The position numbers and the translations under genes were made by a program. A DNA stretch of 64,000 nucleotides from Saccharomycopsis fibuligera x Saccharomycopsis cf. fibuligera (taxonomy: Eukaryota > Ascomycota > Saccharomycetes > Ascoideales > Saccharomycopsidaceae), in NCBI GenBank assembly GCA_001936135.1, contig CP012809.1:4389501-4453500 (forward strand), read 5' to 3'. The notes under the pieces were generated by a model, which searched no databases, was not told the origin of the DNA, and saw only the letters and a program-made list of their open reading frames with translations. This document shows positions 55,890 through 64,000 of the stretch, in pieces. Numbering within the stretch: position 1 is the first letter of the stretch; every line of letters starts with the position of its first letter.

Positions 55890-57383
55890 ATGGGCAAGCA
55901 AAGACAGTTGCCATCCAATGACCGCAAAATCACTCAGCATCAACATCACACACATTCTTCTGTTTTAACTGACGACTCCACAGCAGTTTCTTCATTTATT
56001 CTTGTCAATAGTGAAGATACTGGCATTAACACCAACTGCGTTAATAACAATATGTCTCCCAAGGATACAGTGATAGCTTCAGCATCAGAAGCAGATACAA
56101 ATACGCCTATTATTTCTTCCAGCACATCATCAATTCACCCACCTTCAGAACAATCTGCCTTTGCTTCTAACAGCCAAGATAATGCTACTCCTTCTCAACA
56201 ATCACCTTTATCAACCTCAATAATCCTTGATCAGCAAGCGCTAGTCACTTTTGACGAGTACTTGAAAAAGCAATTTCTCATTAACAATAATCTAAATATC
56301 AACAATAATAGAAGCAACAATATTATAAATTTCACAAAAGGGTTTATTTTGGGCCAATTTTCTGTCATTGTTATCATTGTTATATTTATCAAATTTTTTG
56401 TGTTTTCTGAATCAGTGCCTAAAAACTCTACCAAGTCGTCAAAGAAAAGCCTACAAAATAAATTATTCACGAACGATACAATTATAAATGGCAATGGATA
56501 CACAACTTCTCCAGCTGGGACTGTTAAAAATACTAAAAACTCCAAAAGTGGTACATCCGAAGGAAGAGACATTGCTGCTGAGGAAGATAATGAAATGCTT
56601 ACTTTGATCAACACAATTCTTGAAAAAACCTACTATAATGTCAATACACATCAAACCGAATCTTTGGATTGGTTCAACGTTTTAGTGGCGCAAATTATTA
56701 CTCAGTTCAGGACTGAGGCACTTTACGAAAACAACATTCTCAACTCATTAAATGAATTTTTGATAAGTGCGGACGAAAAACATAAAATACCTGATTGGCT
56801 AGATACTATAAAAATCAAAGAAATTAATATCGGCAATGACTTCCCTATTTTTAGTAATTGCAGAATTATCAAAAACCAGTTTGGTAAGCTTGAAGGCAAA
56901 ATTGACGTGGACTTGTCTGACACCTTGACATTGGCAATCGAGACAAAAATTCTAATCAACAAACCCAAGCTTCTAACTGCTGCATTACCTATCCAATTAT
57001 CCGTGTCCATTGTTAGATTTAGTGGGTGTTTGAGCATCTCCTTGGATTCAATACCAACTGGGAACAATAATGACAATGATAGTGATAATAAATCTAATAA
57101 TAACCAAAACGAAAGTTCTTCTAAAAAAAATGAAGATGATTTACAGCCATTGCATCTTGGCGGCGTTTTGAATTTTGGCTTTAGTTCGGACTATAGATTG
57201 GAATTTAAAACCGAATCTTTGATTGGTGCTAGATCAAAGTTAGAAAATGTGCCAAAAATATCCTACTTGATTGAAAACCAATTGCAGAATTGGTTCGTTG
57301 AAAGATGTGTTGAGCCCAGATTTCAACTGATTCCGTTACCAAACATGTGGCCAAGAAAGAAAAATACCAGAGGAAATATTTGA
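55890..57383 (+). CDS. MMM1: Mmm1, ER-anchored subunit of the ERMES complex
   Basis: The 497-residue protein has a long Ser/Thr/Gln/Asn-rich N-terminus facing the ER lumen, one membrane segment (FTKGFILGQFSVIVIIVIFI, about 147-172) and a C-terminal SMP lipid-transfer domain (about 235-490). Typical Mmm1 strings are LEKTYYNVNTHQTESLDWFN, VLVAQIITQFR, RIIKNQFGKLEGKIDVDLSD and the last stretch LENVPKISYLIENQLQNWF. Mmm1 with Mdm10, Mdm12 and Mdm34 tethers ER to mitochondria and moves phospholipids. The N-terminal extension is longer than in many yeasts. Its stop lies 13 bp from the stop of the facing channel gene, so the two transcripts must overlap. Confidence 0.95.
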   Translation: MGKQRQLPSNDRKITQHQHHTHSSVLTDDSTAVSSFILVNSEDTGINTNCVNNNMSPKDTVIASASEADTNTPIISSSTSSIHPPSEQSAFASNSQDNATPSQQSPLSTSIILDQQALVTFDEYLKKQFLINNNLNINNNRSNNIINFTKGFILGQFSVIVIIVIFIKFFVFSESVPKNSTKSSKKSLQNKLFTNDTIINGNGYTTSPAGTVKNTKNSKSGTSEGRDIAAEEDNEMLTLINTILEKTYYNVNTHQTESLDWFNVLVAQIITQFRTEALYENNILNSLNEFLISADEKHKIPDWLDTIKIKEINIGNDFPIFSNCRIIKNQFGKLEGKIDVDLSDTLTLAIETKILINKPKLLTAALPIQLSVSIVRFSGCLSISLDSIPTGNNNDNDSDNKSNNNQNESSSKKNEDDLQPLHLGGVLNFGFSSDYRLEFKTESLIGARSKLENVPKISYLIENQLQNWFVERCVEPRFQLIPLPNMWPRKKNTRGNI

Positions 57384-57396
57384 ACTTTGGTTTAAT

Positions 57397-59970
57397 TCAT
57401 TCTTCCAGTTGAGGATATCCTCTAATAAGCACTTCACCTCTGTCATTTAGTATGCAGTTATCACTTGTTGCATCAATTCCTCTACTTTTCAAGTATTGTA
57501 TTTCTTGCTCATTAATACCGTACTTGTCTTTTGGTAACCAAACAAAATTATCTAGAGCATTATGTTTGAATGATGGATGCAAAAAATCGCTCTCATTATC
57601 TATTTGGTTAATGTTGCATTCTGTTTGTTGCATAAAGTTGTCAGTAGGGCTAATGTTATTTTGACTAGTGGTTTCTTCATTTTCCAAATCCTCTAATGGC
57701 AGAAACTTCAATGATGCTTTACATGAATTTGATAAGTACATGTGCGTTGACAGACTTATCAAGAACACTATTATCATTCCAAACCCATGACTCATAAAAA
57801 CTGCTTCATCGTTTTGATTTCTCACCAAGAAAAATAAGCCAGCAAGAGATATTTCAAGACAGTATATGCCACCATACAGCTGCATCAAGGCGTCGGGGTA
57901 GAATTTACCAAAGGTTTCTGATTTATTATTGTAATGATAGCAAAATTTCAAGGAGTATTTGAATGAAAGCAAAATCAAAGAAAATGAAATTGTGCTAAAT
58001 GCGGTGATGAGGGGAGCAATAATAGAGAATATTATGCATATTGAGCCTAGTGTTGAATATATTGGGTATATAGAGCCCCATTTGACGTTTTCCAATTTAA
58101 TAATATTTTCAAACTTTTCTCTTGGTGTTCTTCTTTTTATTGCAGGGTAAAAAACAGTTCTTTTGAACAACATATATGACCGCAGCAAATTGCTTCCACA
58201 ATATGTTAAACCTCTCAAGAGTATAAATGAAAAAAAAAAGTTAGAAGATTTTGGCAGATCCTTGGCCAGCATTGTAGGTATAGACGCAGGATTGTTGATC
58301 AAACTTTCCAAAAAAGCAGTGATAGTAGAAGAAACTGCAACGACCAAGAAAACATGAACGAAAAAAAAGCAAAAGCACCAGCTTTGTATGTCACGCTCGA
58401 CTTCTGCCCCTGTGAGTTTTCCTTTTAGCACAGACAACCATCTGAATAGAACAGGGATAATCTCGGTTATTAGAATCAAACTTAATGCGGGAAAAACACC
58501 TGAAATCAAAGATTTCACAAAGTTCGGCGAAGTATCTATCCAAGCTAGAAATGGAAACACAGTTGTGAAGAAGGGGAGCTGAGAGAATAAACCAATGAGA
58601 ACAGAAGGAATAGCCCAAAAAACAATCAAGAATATCTTTAGAATATTAGAAACCAAATAGCGCAGTCTTTTCATCCAAAAATTATTCAAATTTATATTGT
58701 TCCAAATTATGTCTTGTGGATTTACTTCAATAATCTTGATATCGCAGCATTTTGTACTTATCAGAATCTGCTTTGCAATATAGGAAGCTATTTTGTTGTT
58801 GAACTGAAGAAACATTTTATGATAGCAAGGTATTTTGTTTTGAAGAATACATTGTTTTAAGGAGACAAGATTTGTGTTGTTGATATGATACTCTGCTATC
58901 AACTCTTCTACCAAGTCAACCTTTGGACTGACGAAAGGAACTTTCATCTTCCAACTATTAAATAGCACCACTGGGGCATAAGTTTGTGGCCGATCATTTT
59001 CCTGAACTAAAGGTTCGTTGTTGTTAGTAACACCCTGGCTATCACTGGGTGTTACTCCTTCTTCGACTGAAGCTTCCTTATCTTCTTCACAAAGAGCATT
59101 CAGTTTGAGAAGAGCTTGATTCTTTTGACAAGACCTCCACTTATCCACTAATATTTTTGTTTCGTAAAACTCTATGGCTCGAAGCAGTTTTTTATTTTTT
59201 TCACGGTACTGTTTCAGCTGCGAAAATTCATAAGTAAACCATACGTTCTTTATTCCTCCAGGAAGTTTGTTTAGTGATTGTATTATTGGGTTAGTGTATA
59301 AACTGTTCCCAACGTAAATTTGTTTGAAGTTGTCTGGGATATTGTCTACCATTATGACAGATTTGACTTGTTTGCTTCTCAATAGGTAGGCTCGCCTTAT
59401 TCTAACATACAAATTTAACTCGTAAAAAATTATTAGATGAAATATTATTATTGACATTAAGGCAAGGACCGTATGAAAGTTGAATAAATAACAATTTTTT
59501 GGACCAATATTAGACCACGACAACTTGTCAAGGCCATTAACGTTCACTGAACCATCGTTTCCTGAATAATTTACCGGTAGCAATATTGGCACGTTTATAA
59601 CACAAAGTATGGCAGACACCATAGCTAAGACTCTCAGGAACCGTAGAAAGAAATATGCGTCCAGACCAGAGATGTCAATGTAGTTAGAGAGGTTGTATGA
59701 TATTGTCGGTAAAACCCAGCCAAAAAAGGAGGATGGTAGAAGTTCAACTCTGTGTTTCTCTGGGGCATAGTGTGAACGTGGCTGGTATATCTGGAGAATC
59801 CTAGGCCTCAAGTAAGAGAAAAAAAGAATCTGGGATGTGGCGAATATAACAGAGACAGCCAAAGAGGATAGTAGTGTTTTCAAAGTAATACCTGATGACT
59901 TATGTGCTGGCGGAGTCTTCTGTTCTAGAAAATCAAAAAAGTTGAAAAAAGTTATATTGTATTGGATCAT
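57397..59970 (-). CDS. CSC1/TMEM63-family (DUF221) ion channel-like membrane protein
   Basis: The start is ATG 59970 (857 residues); the frame upstream begins only at a GTG. About ten membrane segments are visible. The N-terminal part (SYLRPRILQIYQPR; ISGLDAYFFLRFLR) and the cytosolic domain with VIMVDNIPDNF match the calcium-permeable osmosensitive channel family that includes yeast Csc1, Rsn1, Phm7 and Spo75. The core TM region has INNPASIPTMLAKDLPKSSNFF and GSIYPIYSTLGSICIIFS, both family hallmarks. Which of the yeast paralogues it corresponds to is unclear; the sequence looks rather diverged, as Spo75 is. Likely in the plasma membrane or an internal membrane. The frame ends 13 bp from the MMM1 stop. 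Confidence 0.85.
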   Translation of the reverse strand: MIQYNITFFNFFDFLEQKTPPAHKSSGITLKTLLSSLAVSVIFATSQILFFSYLRPRILQIYQPRSHYAPEKHRVELLPSSFFGWVLPTISYNLSNYIDISGLDAYFFLRFLRVLAMVSAILCVINVPILLPVNYSGNDGSVNVNGLDKLSWSNIGPKNCYLFNFHTVLALMSIIIFHLIIFYELNLYVRIRRAYLLRSKQVKSVIMVDNIPDNFKQIYVGNSLYTNPIIQSLNKLPGGIKNVWFTYEFSQLKQYREKNKKLLRAIEFYETKILVDKWRSCQKNQALLKLNALCEEDKEASVEEGVTPSDSQGVTNNNEPLVQENDRPQTYAPVVLFNSWKMKVPFVSPKVDLVEELIAEYHINNTNLVSLKQCILQNKIPCYHKMFLQFNNKIASYIAKQILISTKCCDIKIIEVNPQDIIWNNINLNNFWMKRLRYLVSNILKIFLIVFWAIPSVLIGLFSQLPFFTTVFPFLAWIDTSPNFVKSLISGVFPALSLILITEIIPVLFRWLSVLKGKLTGAEVERDIQSWCFCFFFVHVFLVVAVSSTITAFLESLINNPASIPTMLAKDLPKSSNFFFSFILLRGLTYCGSNLLRSYMLFKRTVFYPAIKRRTPREKFENIIKLENVKWGSIYPIYSTLGSICIIFSIIAPLITAFSTISFSLILLSFKYSLKFCYHYNNKSETFGKFYPDALMQLYGGIYCLEISLAGLFFLVRNQNDEAVFMSHGFGMIIVFLISLSTHMYLSNSCKASLKFLPLEDLENEETTSQNNISPTDNFMQQTECNINQIDNESDFLHPSFKHNALDNFVWLPKDKYGINEQEIQYLKSRGIDATSDNCILNDRGEVLIRGYPQLEE

Positions 59971-60519
59971 AGTCAGAGGAAAATTGAGGAAAGCATATCT
60001 ACTGCAGTGACTTAGTGATATAGCATAGTAACACTTCCTCACCTGTATATTGCTGCTAGCTTACTGGTCTTCGAGAAAGCTATAGTACCACAAAAGCATG
60101 TTGACAACATCTGTAGATCTGCGACTGCCCGTAGTCATTTTCTGGGTCTGTTTCCTCACTGAGATTGGTGCATCAGCGGACCAGAGGGGGTACAGAACCC
60201 CGTTGTGTCTGCAAACGGAAGTGTTGAGCATATGGGCGGCACGTGCGGTTGAGTGGTTTTTTTTTTTTTTTTTTTTTTTTTCTTCGGTGGGTGAATGAGA
60301 GCGAGTGGGAAGCTTTCGCTTGCTTGTGATTGAATCTGCGCATAGTTCTGTGGATAGAAACAACAGAAAATAAGGTACAATAATCGGTAGACAGACTAAA
60401 CCGCAACGCGCCATACCTATTTACACACCGTCCAATCTTTCGAGTTTCTGCTGGCAGTTACATGTCCCTGTGTATCACTTGTTTCTAAACTTCAATTGGC
60501 ATTTCAAACCACAAGAAAA
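59971..60519. promoter_or_regulatory. Divergent region, channel gene / PCT1
   Basis: 549 bp with a poly(T) run of about 32 at 60259-60290. Open frames here are low-complexity shadows of the T run. No gene. Confidence 0.5.
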
Positions 60520-61842
60520 ATGGCTAAAACTAGCACGAAGAGAAAGTCTGGAACTGCTCCTCCTGCTCCTCCTGCTTCTACTACTGAGTCCAAGAAAGCA
60601 GCTCCAACTACCAAAAGCACCACTAGTGCTGATTCTCAAAAGCAAGTCTCAGTCACTCCAAAGAAAGCCGGCAAACCTAACACTACCAAATCTAGTGCCG
60701 CATCCGTAAAATCACAACTATCATCGTCATCTCAAAAGACCAAGCAAACTCCTTCAAAAAAGAGACGTCACTCTGAAGTCGACGAAACTCCGTCCAAAAA
60801 GGAACAAGCAAAAATTGAAGCAGCATTCAAAAAGCAAGAAGAAGAATGGGACAAACTTGTTCCTGAACAATACAGAAAATATCGTCCTGTTGGTTATCCG
60901 CTTTACCTTCCAGAAGATACTAATCAAAATTTTCGCGTCTATTGCGATGGTATTTACGACTTGTTCCATTTGGGCCACATGAATCAACTCAAGCAATGTA
61001 AGGAAATGTTTCCTAATGTTACTCTTGTTGTTGGGGTTCCTGCTGATGAGGTCACTTGGAAAAACAAAGGTTTGACTGTGCTAACAGACAAGCAACGTTG
61101 CGACACTCTTCTACATTGTAAATGGGTTGATGAAGTTATTCCGGATTCTCCTTGGTGTCTTAACACAAAGTTTCTTGAAGAACACAACATTGACTACGTT
61201 GCTCACGATGACATTCCTTACGCTTCTGCTGATAGTGATGATGTGTATGCACCAGTGAAGAAGCTAGGAAAGTTCTTGGTTACTCAAAGAACTGAAGGCA
61301 TCTCTACTTCAGACATCATAACCAAAATTATCAGAGATTACGATAAGTACCTACTTAGAAACTTTGCTAGAGGCGCATCTAGACACGATTTGAATGTCTC
61401 GTGGTTCAAAAAGAATGAATTGGAAATTAAAAAACATATTGGTGATTTTAGACAATATTGGAAAAAGACTAATGAAAGTTTGAATAATACTTCCAAGGAT
61501 TTGTATTACGAAGTTAGAGAATACCTAAGAGCCAGCTCTAGTGCCCTCAAAAGAATTAATTCTAGTCCATCTTTGAGCAACTTGGATACCTTAACTTCAT
61601 CAAGAAGCCCTTCTCCTACTCTTGAGCCTTTATCCCCCGCAGCAGAATTCGCAATGAAATATTCCGGAAATAGAAACAACCAACCAAGATCTATAATTAG
61701 CAGCTTTAAAAAATGGGTTTTCAAGAAGGACTCTGAAGATAGCGAGTTGTCTCATGATGAAAAAGCTCGTGATACAGAGTCAGACGCCACGCAAACTGAA
61801 GAACTAGAAATCAAACCTCAAAGAAAGAAGCAAAAATTATGA
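60520..61842 (+). CDS. PCT1: Choline-phosphate cytidylyltransferase
   Basis: The enzyme makes CDP-choline from CTP and phosphocholine, the rate-limiting step of the Kennedy pathway. The start is ATG 60520 (MAKTSTKRKSG, 440 residues); the frame upstream begins only at a TTG. A Lys/Ser-rich N-terminus contains a nuclear-localisation-like KKRRH. The catalytic domain (about 140-285) shows YCDGIYDLFHLGHMNQLKQ with the HxGH motif, WVDEVIPDSPW, YVAHDDIPY and the signature RTEGISTSDII. A basic helix follows (DLYYEVREYLRAS region), then a Ser-rich tail ending KPQRKKQKL. In yeast the enzyme is nuclear and its C-terminal helix senses membrane packing. Followed by a very long poly(T) tract. Confidence 0.95.
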   Translation: MAKTSTKRKSGTAPPAPPASTTESKKAAPTTKSTTSADSQKQVSVTPKKAGKPNTTKSSAASVKSQLSSSSQKTKQTPSKKRRHSEVDETPSKKEQAKIEAAFKKQEEEWDKLVPEQYRKYRPVGYPLYLPEDTNQNFRVYCDGIYDLFHLGHMNQLKQCKEMFPNVTLVVGVPADEVTWKNKGLTVLTDKQRCDTLLHCKWVDEVIPDSPWCLNTKFLEEHNIDYVAHDDIPYASADSDDVYAPVKKLGKFLVTQRTEGISTSDIITKIIRDYDKYLLRNFARGASRHDLNVSWFKKNELEIKKHIGDFRQYWKKTNESLNNTSKDLYYEVREYLRASSSALKRINSSPSLSNLDTLTSSRSPSPTLEPLSPAAEFAMKYSGNRNNQPRSIISSFKKWVFKKDSEDSELSHDEKARDTESDATQTEELEIKPQRKKQKL

Positions 61843-61898
61843 GATGTTTTTATCATGCTATTTTCCCTTGACTTTAATTTTGATTTATATTCCTTCCA

Positions 61899-61949
<51 letters not shown>

Positions 61950-62240
61950 CATCTTTTCATTTTAATATTTGACGCTTTTTGTTTCTCTTCAAGTTATGCA
62001 TTAGTGTTTAGTTCATTCATTTCTGTTTTTATAAGCTTTTACCATAGTACATAGTTCATGCTGGCAAGTGTCAGCTAATTTTACTGAAATGGCAATCATT
62101 ATTTCTTCATTGTTTCTTTTGTTCTACTCATATTGCCTAGATATATATAAAATAAAAAAACGAACTTTTGTAACATGTAATAAATGTGCAAATATCTTCA
62201 AAAAATAGAGTAAATTTATAAATAGATTTTTAGACCAGAA
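61843..62240. other. Convergent 3' flanks with a long poly(T) tract
   Basis: A T run of about 46 at 61901-61946 follows the PCT1 stop by about 60 bp. The rest is AT-rich without a gene. Confidence 0.7.
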
Positions 62241-63184
62241 TTAGCATTTTCTGGTTTTGCGCTTTCTAGGAGTGGATTCAACTCCCGACAGCTTATGGTT
62301 CTCAGCTTTGTCCTCAAATATTTCTCCATACAATTTTTTATCGAGGTTTGTAACTCCACTCTCAGAAGACCCTGGGCTATATTTTGTGGCATCGGCGCTT
62401 TCTTTTAGCACTTTCTTTGCCTTCTCTTGGAGCTCGGGAGTTATTATCTCTTCAGAAGGATCTTGCAAGTAAAGTTGAATGCACAAATACGTCACTCGTC
62501 TTGCCTGTAACTCAAACAGTTCGTCTGGAGATGGAGAGGTTGAAAAATCTGCTTCTTCAAAAGTATCATCTGCAACTGCAGGATAACAGTTTATCGACCA
62601 TATCTCATCACTAACATGATATAGAGGAATGGTGTCAATCCAGTTGGTTACCTTTTCTTTATGAGGCATATGTGGAGCTATTCTTGGATTAAAGCTTTCC
62701 GGAAAGGTGAATGTGGTGGTATTCTGATTGTACTTGAAGGGACTAGTTTCAAACGATGGATCAATACCTGCCATTCTCATGTAGTCTGTATGAATTATGC
62801 CTGGACTAGAAGCGTGATTATTGTTCGTTATCATATCCTCGTATAATGCAGTAGCCGTCTTGAACTGTGTTGGTGTGTCAGGGTATCTTCCAAATCTTAT
62901 AAATGCATTTTTAGAACTTTGTGGCTGAAATGGCTGAAGTTGGACATTGCTTCTGATTGAAGTGTTGTTGATCAAGTAACTCTGTCTCGCAGGAGAGGCA
63001 TAAGGAGTATGTTCAGGGGAAACCATCACCATATACGGCTGAGTAGGATCATTATACTGATGTCTGTTAGGTAAAGGTGATGAATACTAAGGAACGTGAA
63101 CTGTTAGATATATTTTTTTCTTTTTTTATATATTTGCTGGGAATGTTTTTATATACTTACAATAGTTTCTCCCAAGCCCTCCAT
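62241..63184 (-). CDS. Conserved-looking protein of unknown function, two exons (63161-63184 and 62241-63086)
   Basis: Exon 1 is 24 nt from ATG 63184 (MEGLGETI). The intron (63160-63087, 74 nt) has donor GTAAGT, a TATCTAAC branch-like sequence and acceptor CTTAG. Exon 2 continues in frame with YSSPLPNRHQYNDPTQPYM. The spliced protein has 289 residues. It is Pro/Ser/Thr-rich with Ser-Pro sites (SSPLP, SPEHTPYASPARQS, SPGSS), a possible FIRFGRYPDTPT box, a more structured middle (VTNWIDTIPLYHVSDEIWSI; LQARRVTYLCIQLYLQDP) and a basic end (TPRKRKTRKC) that could be a nuclear signal. The many SP/TP sites suggest CDK-type phosphorylation, an inference. I do not recognise the family. Without the exon the frame opens later, at ATG 63032. 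Confidence 0.75.
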
Positions 63185-63577
63185 ATCTGCGAAGCTCGAT
63201 GATCAATCAACAATTATCGAGAAAGCTTAGCCAGGAAAGAGAGTAAGCAATCAAGAACCACAGTTCGCAAGAGAAAAAAAAAACAAAAGACAAGGCCTGT
63301 GTTTGTCGAAGCCAGCCACAATGCCAGTGCCCGTATCATAGACCAACAACCCCACAAAAAACAAAACCAACAGCATCTAACATTTGTCACAAAAGCCGTG
63401 GTTTATGCATGATGAGGTATGCTAACCGGTTAGGTGCGCATGGCTGCTTCGTTTGATTGTTTTTCACGAATCAAGCTGATGAAACCAGAAGAAATCTGGC
63501 GATCCTGAAAATTGGAGTGAGTTACTATAAGATGGATATATACAGATTTACAAAAAACCAATAATGCTCATTACAAA
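63185..63577. promoter_or_regulatory. Divergent region, unknown spliced gene / MSM1
   Basis: 393 bp without a gene; A-rich run at 63273-63285. A five-codon uORF starts at ATG 63564 and its stop overlaps the MSM1 start (ATGA at 63578-63581). Confidence 0.5.
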
Positions 63578-64000
63578 ATGAGGACGCCTTTGAAAACTCA
63601 AATGCTGGCAAGCTCCTTACTCCGCAGATGCTTATCGACACAACGCCCTGCGACGGTTCTTAAAAAGCCATTTTACATAACAACACCGATATTTTATGTC
63701 AATGCAGGTATGTGATTTCTGATATTTTCAAATTAAAAGAGCATAACCGAGGTAAACTAACATCGTGTTTTCCTCATAGCACCGCATTTGGGCCATTTAT
63801 ATTCAATGTTACTATGTGATGTCAGAAATCGCTGGGAGACTTTGAATCAAAGACCATCACTATTCACAACTGGGACCGATGAGCATGGATTGAAAGTTCA
63901 AGCAGCAGCAGAAAAAAATAATAAAGATCCAAAAGAGTTTGTTGATGCTTTGGCCTTAACTTTCAAAGACCTCGCTAAGTTGGCTAATGTAAAATATGAT
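63578..64000 (+). CDS. MSM1: Mitochondrial methionyl-tRNA synthetase (5' part; runs off the right edge), exons 63578-63707 and 63780-64000
   Basis: Exon 1 encodes a basic mitochondrial presequence followed by FYITTPIFYVNA. The intron (63708-63779, 72 nt) has donor GTATGT, branch ACTAAC and acceptor CATAG. It splits a codon so that splicing gives NAAPHLGHLYSMLL, the HIGH motif of class I synthetases (here HLGH). Exon 2 continues with LFTTGTDEHGLKVQ, also conserved. The reading frame is open to the window end, so the KMSKS region and C-terminus are not seen. The enzyme charges mitochondrial tRNA-Met. The HxGH context and the targeting sequence make the mitochondrial Msm1 more likely than cytosolic Mes1. 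Confidence 0.93.

Overview
The window is nuclear DNA from a budding yeast (Saccharomycotina). It is AT-rich, with long poly(A)/poly(T) runs, mostly intronless genes, and a few short 5'-proximal introns with GTATGT/GTAAGT-type donors and ACTAAC branch points. The protein complement is typical of yeasts. CTG codons are almost absent: none in the enolase gene, one in the 1313-codon GDE1 gene, none in the Kre1-like gene, and the CTGs found lie at poorly conserved positions. This fits a lineage where CUG is not leucine (CUG-Ser or CUG-Ala yeasts), but no tRNA decoding CUG lies in the window, so this stays an inference. Protein strings quoted here use the standard code.

Layout: 1-5.6 kb holds the N-terminal part of ABP1 (minus), divergent from ERG7 (plus) with a sterol-response-like element in between. 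5.6-17.2 kb holds a glutamine-rich Zn2Cys6 regulator and GDE1 (both minus), separated by 3 kb without a gene. GDE1 needs a 17-nt first exon to regain its conserved N-terminus. 18-27 kb holds MEX67, a tRNA-Asn with two degenerate LTR-like repeats beside it, ENO1, a possible small spliced gene and CQD1. 27-32.5 kb is a 5.5 kb stretch with no credible gene. 32.5-36.4 kb holds a sugar-porter-type transporter and RVB1.

38.4-52.7 kb is the unusual region. Five genes for small secreted proteins (one Kre1-like with a probable GPI tail; four of no family I recognise) are scattered around the housekeeping genes CDC33 (eIF4E) and YPP1. Four of the five have a Lys-Arg (Kex2-type) site shortly after the signal peptide. 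The four unrecognised ones share a layout: signal peptide, spacer, Gly/Ala-rich hydrophobic helix, then an Ala/Ser/Thr-rich tail with short TxTI/V strings. This looks like a fast-evolving local family and is the best candidate here for something undescribed.

53-64 kb holds a COG0523 metallochaperone-type GTPase, MMM1, a CSC1/TMEM63-type channel, PCT1, a spliced gene of unknown function and the 5' part of MSM1 (mitochondrial Met-tRNA synthetase, cut by the window edge). The housekeeping genes do not form one pathway. ERG7 and PCT1 serve membrane lipids, YPP1 and MMM1 serve contact sites and PI4P, and CQD1 serves mitochondrial lipid and coenzyme Q handling.
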